Assembly (NCBI GenBank): GCA_000223315.2 | Contig: AFUS01000004.1 | Location: 1 to 64,000 of the forward strand | DNA: 64,000 nt | Origin: Parvimonas sp. oral taxon 393 str. F0440 | GTDB lineage: Bacteria; Bacillota; Clostridia; Tissierellales; Peptoniphilaceae | Reading direction: 5' to 3' | Shown: piece by piece, positions 59,987 through 64,000 of the stretch | Layout: every line of letters begins with the position of its first letter | How positions within the stretch are numbered: position 1 is the stretch's first letter | Program-made: the position numbers and the translations under genes | The notes under the pieces: model-generated | Told to the model about the DNA's origin: nothing | Seen by the model: the letters and a program-made list of their open reading frames with translations, nothing else | Database searches by the model: none

Positions 59987-60907
59987 ATGAAAGAATTTAG
60001 AAATTTAGTTAGTAGTGAAGACTTTTCTTGTGAAGAGTTACTTGAACTTATGGAGTTAGGAGCAGAAATTTATAATAATCCTGAAAAATTTTCAGAAAAA
60101 TGTAGGGGAAAAGTTTTAGCTTCATTATTTTTTGAACCGTCAACAAGAACAAGATTGAGCTTTGAAGCAGCTATGCTTAGACTTGGCGGAAGTTGCATAA
60201 CTGTTCCGGATCCTAAAGTTTCATCAGCGACTAAAGGTGAAAGCCTACAAGATACAATAAAAACTGTTGGTTGCTATTCAGATATTATCGCTATGCGTCA
60301 TCCACATGAGGGTTCTGCAGAGCTTGCAAAAGAAGTTACACTTGTTCCTTTTATTAATGCGGGAGACGGTGGACATCAACATCCAACTCAAACTCTTACA
60401 GATTTACTTACAATTTCACAATATAAGAAAAGTTTGGAAAATATGACTATCGGGCTTTGTGGGGACTTGAAATTCGGAAGAACTGTTCACTCACTTGTTA
60501 AGACACTTTCAAAGTTTAAGGGAAATAAATTCATCTTTATTTCACCGGTTGAGCTTGTTATTCCAGAATATATTAAGATGTATCTAAATGACCATAATGT
60601 TGAGTTTATCGAAGTTAGAACAATTGAGGAAGTTATGGACAAACTTGATATTCTATATATGACAAGAGTTCAAAGGGAAAGATTTTTCAATGAAGCTGAT
60701 TATGTAAGACTTAAAGATACTTACATTTTAGATAATAAGAAGATGAAAACCGCTAAGGAAGATATGATAATTCTTCATCCATTGCCAAGAGTAAATGAAA
60801 TTGCAACAGAAGTTGATGAAGATCCTAGAGCAAAGTATTTTAATCAAGTTAAATTCGGTATGATAATCAGAATGGCATTAATCTTAAAATTGTTGGAGGT
60901 AAAATAA
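59987..60907 (+). CDS. pyrB: Aspartate carbamoyltransferase catalytic subunit
   Basis: 306 residues; carbamoyl phosphate plus aspartate to carbamoyl aspartate, the committed step of pyrimidine synthesis. Carbamoyl-phosphate site [13 protein letters not shown], then PHEGSA and [10 protein letters not shown]-terminal [13 protein letters not shown] precedes the ATG. Its last base is the first of pyrI, so both subunits are made together. Confidence 0.97.
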   Translation: MKEFRNLVSSEDFSCEELLELMELGAEIYNNPEKFSEKCRGKVLASLFFEPSTRTRLSFEAAMLRLGGSCITVPDPKVSSATKGESLQDTIKTVGCYSDIIAMRHPHEGSAELAKEVTLVPFINAGDGGHQHPTQTLTDLLTISQYKKSLENMTIGLCGDLKFGRTVHSLVKTLSKFKGNKFIFISPVELVIPEYIKMYLNDHNVEFIEVRTIEEVMDKLDILYMTRVQRERFFNEADYVRLKDTYILDNKKMKTAKEDMIILHPLPRVNEIATEVDEDPRAKYFNQVKFGMIIRMALILKLLEVK

Positions 60908-61350
60908 TGTTAAATATTAATAGTATTTCAAATGGAATTGTAATAGACCATATTAAACCGGGTCTTGGCTATGAAATTTTTAAACTTTTAGAATTGGATA
61001 AGGCTGACTATACAGTGGCACTTATAATGAATGCAGATTCTAAAAAATATGGCAAAAAAGATATGATAAAAATTGAAAATGTAATTGATGTTGACCTTGC
61101 GATTTTAGGCTTGATAGATAAGGATTTGACTGTAAATATCATAGAAAACGAAAAAATAAAAGAAAAAGTTTCAATGATTTTACCTGAAAAGGTAGAGGGT
61201 TTTATAAAATGTAAAAACCCACGTTGTATAACTTGCCACGAAAATATTCAAAATAAATTTATATTAGTTAATAGAGAAAAGGGAATTTATAGATGTAATT
61301 ACTGTGATAATTTATATTCTTGTGGAGGACATAATGAAAAAAATAGTTAA
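60907..61350 (+). CDS. pyrI: Aspartate carbamoyltransferase regulatory subunit
   Basis: 147 residues. N-terminal allosteric domain ([13 protein letters not shown] ... [20 protein letters not shown]) and a C-terminal zinc domain with four cysteines ([14 protein letters not shown]..., CNYC). Binds CTP/ATP and the catalytic trimer. Its presence gives the operon an E. coli-like ATCase, in line with the attenuation leader. Confidence 0.95.
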   Translation: MLNINSISNGIVIDHIKPGLGYEIFKLLELDKADYTVALIMNADSKKYGKKDMIKIENVIDVDLAILGLIDKDLTVNIIENEKIKEKVSMILPEKVEGFIKCKNPRCITCHENIQNKFILVNREKGIYRCNYCDNLYSCGGHNEKNS

Positions 61351-62521
61351 AAATGCAATCTTAGTGGATAAAAATATAAATAAAGTCGGAGAGATAAAGA
61401 TTGAAGATGGAAGGATTGTAGAGATTGGTGAAAATTTAAGTTTTGATGACAGTTTTGAAATTATAGATGCAAAGGGAAAAACTGTTATGCCTGCATTTGT
61501 AGATTTACATGTGCATTTTAGAGATCCGGGTTTTACTTATAAGGAAGATTTAAAAACAGGCTCACTTTCAGCTTTAAGAGGTGGATATACAACTGTAAAT
61601 ACAATGGCAAACACAAAGCCGATTTGCGGTGATTTGGAAACTTATAATGATATAATGAAGAGAGCAAAAGAATTGGATTTAGTAGATATAAATCAGATAG
61701 TTGCAGTTACTAAAAATTTTGACGGAAAAAATTTGGTTGACTATTCAAAATTTGAAAATGCAAAATTTTTATCCGATGACGGTAAGGGTGTGCTTTCTGA
61801 AACTACAATGTACAGAGCGATTTTAGAGGCGAAAAAATACGATAAAATAATAATGATACATGCAGAAAGTGAACTTTCTCCAATTGATTATAGAATAGCA
61901 GAAGACCTTATGACTTTAAGAGATGTTTATCTTGCAAAGAGATTGGATGGAAGAATTCATCTTTGCCACGTCAGTACAATCGACTCTTTGGAAGCTGTAA
62001 GACGTGGGAAAAAAGAGGGAGTAAAGGTTACTTGTGAAGTAACTCCACATCATATTGCACTTTGGGATAATTCATACAGAGTAAATCCGCCGATAAGAGA
62101 AAAAGCTGATGTTGAGGCTTTAATAGATGGAATTTCGGACGGAACTGTTGATGCGATTGCAACGGATCATGCACCACATACTGCAGAGGATAAGGCGAAT
62201 GGAAGTCCGGGACTTGTTGGACTTGAAACTGCCTTTGCGATTTGTAATACAAAATTGGTTAAAGAGAGAAATATCGACATAAGAACTTTGTCAAAGGTAA
62301 TGTCCTATGGTGGAGCTAATTTAATGGGAATTAAAAAAGGTCTTTTAAAAGAGGGATATTTTGCAGATTTGGTTATAGTTGATACTGATAAAAAAATTGT
62401 TGTAGATTCAAGTAAATTTGCATCAAAAGCAAAAAATACACCTTTTGATAAAATGGAACTTTACGGAGAAGTGCTTATGACAATTAAAGCGGGAGAAATT
62501 AAATATAAAGGAGAATTTTAA
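61334..62521 (+). CDS. pyrC: Dihydroorotase
   Basis: 395 residues, amidohydrolase that closes the dihydroorotate ring. Metal site HVHFRDPG near residue 58, then [15 protein letters not shown] and [11 protein letters not shown] 61334 has GGAGG six bases before it and overlaps the pyrI end; reading frames opening further upstream have no ribosome site. Long-form (type I) enzyme. Confidence 0.95.
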   Translation: MKKIVKNAILVDKNINKVGEIKIEDGRIVEIGENLSFDDSFEIIDAKGKTVMPAFVDLHVHFRDPGFTYKEDLKTGSLSALRGGYTTVNTMANTKPICGDLETYNDIMKRAKELDLVDINQIVAVTKNFDGKNLVDYSKFENAKFLSDDGKGVLSETTMYRAILEAKKYDKIIMIHAESELSPIDYRIAEDLMTLRDVYLAKRLDGRIHLCHVSTIDSLEAVRRGKKEGVKVTCEVTPHHIALWDNSYRVNPPIREKADVEALIDGISDGTVDAIATDHAPHTAEDKANGSPGLVGLETAFAICNTKLVKERNIDIRTLSKVMSYGGANLMGIKKGLLKEGYFADLVIVDTDKKIVVDSSKFASKAKNTPFDKMELYGEVLMTIKAGEIKYKGEF

Positions 62522-63375
62522 TGATAGTAGATAGATTATATGAAGCAGTAAAAGAAAAAGGATTTGTTTGTGTTGGACTTGACAGCCATTTAGACTATAT
62601 TCCAAATTATATTAAAGAAAAACACGAAAAAATTTCAGATATAATTTTTGAATACAATAAGACAATAATTGATGCAACAAGTGATATTGTAGCAATCTAT
62701 AAACCACAAATTGCATATTATGAAGCAAACGGACTTGAAGGCCTTATTGCTTATCAAAGAACTTTAAGATATCTTAAAGAAAAGGGACTTTTAAGTATCG
62801 GGGATGTTAAAAGAGGAGATATTGCAAGTACTGCAAAGGAATATGCAAAGGCACATTTTAAAGGAGAGTTTGAAGCGGACTTTATAACTCTTAATCCATA
62901 TATGGGAATGGACAGTATCACACCTTATTTAGATTATTTAAAAACAGGAGAAAAGGGAGTTTTCGTATTGCTTAGAACTTCAAATGAGGGAGCAAAAGAT
63001 ATTGAATGTCTTGACTACAATGGAGAAGCTCTATACTTCAAAGTTGGAGATGAACTTAAAAAATTTGCTGATGAATTGACTTCTGAATGTGGATATTCTC
63101 CTTTGGGATTTGTCGTAGGAGCAACTCATAGTGAAGAAGCCAAAAAAATAAGAGAAAGATATAAAAATATTTTCTTCTTATTACCGGGATATGGGGCACA
63201 AGGTGCAAAAGCGGAAGACGTCAGAACTTATTTGAATGACTTTAACGGCGGAGTTGTAAACTCTTCAAGAGGAATTATAAAATACTATCAAAAATTTGAA
63301 GACGGCGAAGAAAGATTTGCTCATTACACAAGAGAAGCCGTTTTGAATATGAGGAAGGATATTTATGGAGAATAA
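62521..63375 (+). CDS. pyrF: Orotidine 5'-phosphate decarboxylase, type 2
   Basis: 284 residues, last step to UMP. The catalytic motif is [18 protein letters not shown], with the early [12 protein letters not shown]. The larger size and late motif mark the type 2 family. It overlaps pyrC by one base and pyrK by eleven. Confidence 0.95.
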   Translation: MIVDRLYEAVKEKGFVCVGLDSHLDYIPNYIKEKHEKISDIIFEYNKTIIDATSDIVAIYKPQIAYYEANGLEGLIAYQRTLRYLKEKGLLSIGDVKRGDIASTAKEYAKAHFKGEFEADFITLNPYMGMDSITPYLDYLKTGEKGVFVLLRTSNEGAKDIECLDYNGEALYFKVGDELKKFADELTSECGYSPLGFVVGATHSEEAKKIRERYKNIFFLLPGYGAQGAKAEDVRTYLNDFNGGVVNSSRGIIKYYQKFEDGEERFAHYTREAVLNMRKDIYGE

Positions 63376-64000
63376 ATCATACGAAAAAGTTGAAATAATT
63401 TTAAATGAAAAAATTTCCGAAGGCATTTACAAAATGGATGTCAAGGGGGAATTTAAAGCTAAAGTTGGTCAATTTTATATGGTTAAATGCTTTGAGGACG
63501 GGACTATGCTTCCCCGTCCGATAAGTATCTGTGATATGGAAGATGATAAATTGACTTTTCTTTATGCAGTTGTAGGAAAAGGTACAAAGATTATGTCCGA
63601 AAAGAAAGTTGGAGACAGCATAGAAATTTTAGGACCACTTGGTAACGGCTTTCCGATTGATGAATTCAAAGGAAAAAAAGTTGCACTTGTTGCAGGGGGA
63701 ATTGGAATTGCACCAATGCTATATCTTGCAAAGAAATTGGAAGCGGATGTCGATTTATATGCAGGCTTTAGAGATGAAATATATTTTACTGAAGAATTTA
63801 AGGAATTTACAAAAAATACATATATCGCAACAAATACAGGAAGTGTAGGACATAAGGGATTCATAACTGAGATAATAAAAGATGATTATGATGTAATTTA
63901 TTGTTGCGGTCCAAATCCCATGATGAATTCAGTAAAAAATTTAGGCTTTGACATACCTGTCTATGTTTCTTTAGAGAGTAGAATGGGTTGTGGAATCGGG
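63365..64000 (+). CDS. pyrK: Dihydroorotate dehydrogenase electron-transfer subunit (cut by window end)
   Basis: The start is ATG 63365 inside the pyrF end; the first 212 residues are in the window. FAD/NAD-binding pattern ([39 protein letters not shown]) and the first two cysteines of the [2Fe-2S] site (SRMGCGIG) at the edge. It passes electrons from dihydroorotate dehydrogenase (PyrD, expected next) to NAD. Partial only because the window stops. Confidence 0.93.
   Translation, partial: MENKSYEKVEIILNEKISEGIYKMDVKGEFKAKVGQFYMVKCFEDGTMLPRPISICDMEDDKLTFLYAVVGKGTKIMSEKKVGDSIEILGPLGNGFPIDEFKGKKVALVAGGIGIAPMLYLAKKLEADVDLYAGFRDEIYFTEEFKEFTKNTYIATNTGSVGHKGFITEIIKDDYDVIYCCGPNPMMNSVKNLGFDIPVYVSLESRMGCGIG

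Overview
The window is a strongly AT-rich, low-GC Gram-positive chromosome segment. It begins at the replication origin (dnaA-dnaN-S4 protein-recF-gyrB-gyrA), so base 1 is probably the conventional zero point of a circular chromosome. Gene content (nifS-thiI, pyrBI with a regulatory subunit, T-box control, a secreted S8 protease, no tRNA, rRNA, phage or transposase seen) fits an anaerobic Clostridia/Tissierellia-type Firmicute. A Peptoniphilaceae member such as Parvimonas is my inference, not something the sequence proves.

Layout. 0-10 kb: a bipartite oriC with DnaA boxes on both sides of dnaA and a textbook DnaA-trio before dnaN, the replication genes, and a partner-switching module (STAS antagonist, anti-sigma, sigma) behind gyrA. 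10-27 kb: an ABC-2 exporter, a DUF4026/DUF2314-like protein, an AraC regulator divergent from a heterodimeric ABC exporter, a 1566-residue surface subtilase, a GNAT enzyme. 27-41 kb: nifS-thiI, four tandem paralogous lipoproteins plus a membrane protein, an ABC exporter, BrnQ under an isoleucine-type T-box, a Crp/Fnr regulator, and a membrane-anchored protein behind a structured leader. 41-53 kb: modABC-moaA-moaC-MOSC (molybdate uptake and early Moco synthesis), an oligopeptide permease (D-F-B-C) without a binding protein, a small exported protein. 53-64 kb: greA-lysS, a sugar-nucleotide/glycan cluster (aminotransferase, galU, 4,6-dehydratase), then pyrB-I-C-F-K, cut by the window end.

Three things stand out. 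First, the pyrBI operon is preceded by a promoter, a U-rich, phenylalanine-rich 86-codon leader ORF and a terminator whose 5' arm contains the leader stop codon; this looks like coupled transcription-translation attenuation of the enterobacterial pyrBI kind. Second, the intergenic regions between about 10 and 53 kb carry a mosaic family of palindromic repeats in eight islands (two inverted half-elements and several hairpin modules). Third, fourteen genes, including dnaA, dnaN and recF, are broken by a total of about nineteen one-base losses, nearly all in A or T runs, which points to homopolymer under-calling in the underlying sequence rather than real pseudogenes. Frameshifted genes are therefore annotated as single intact genes with the break positions stated.
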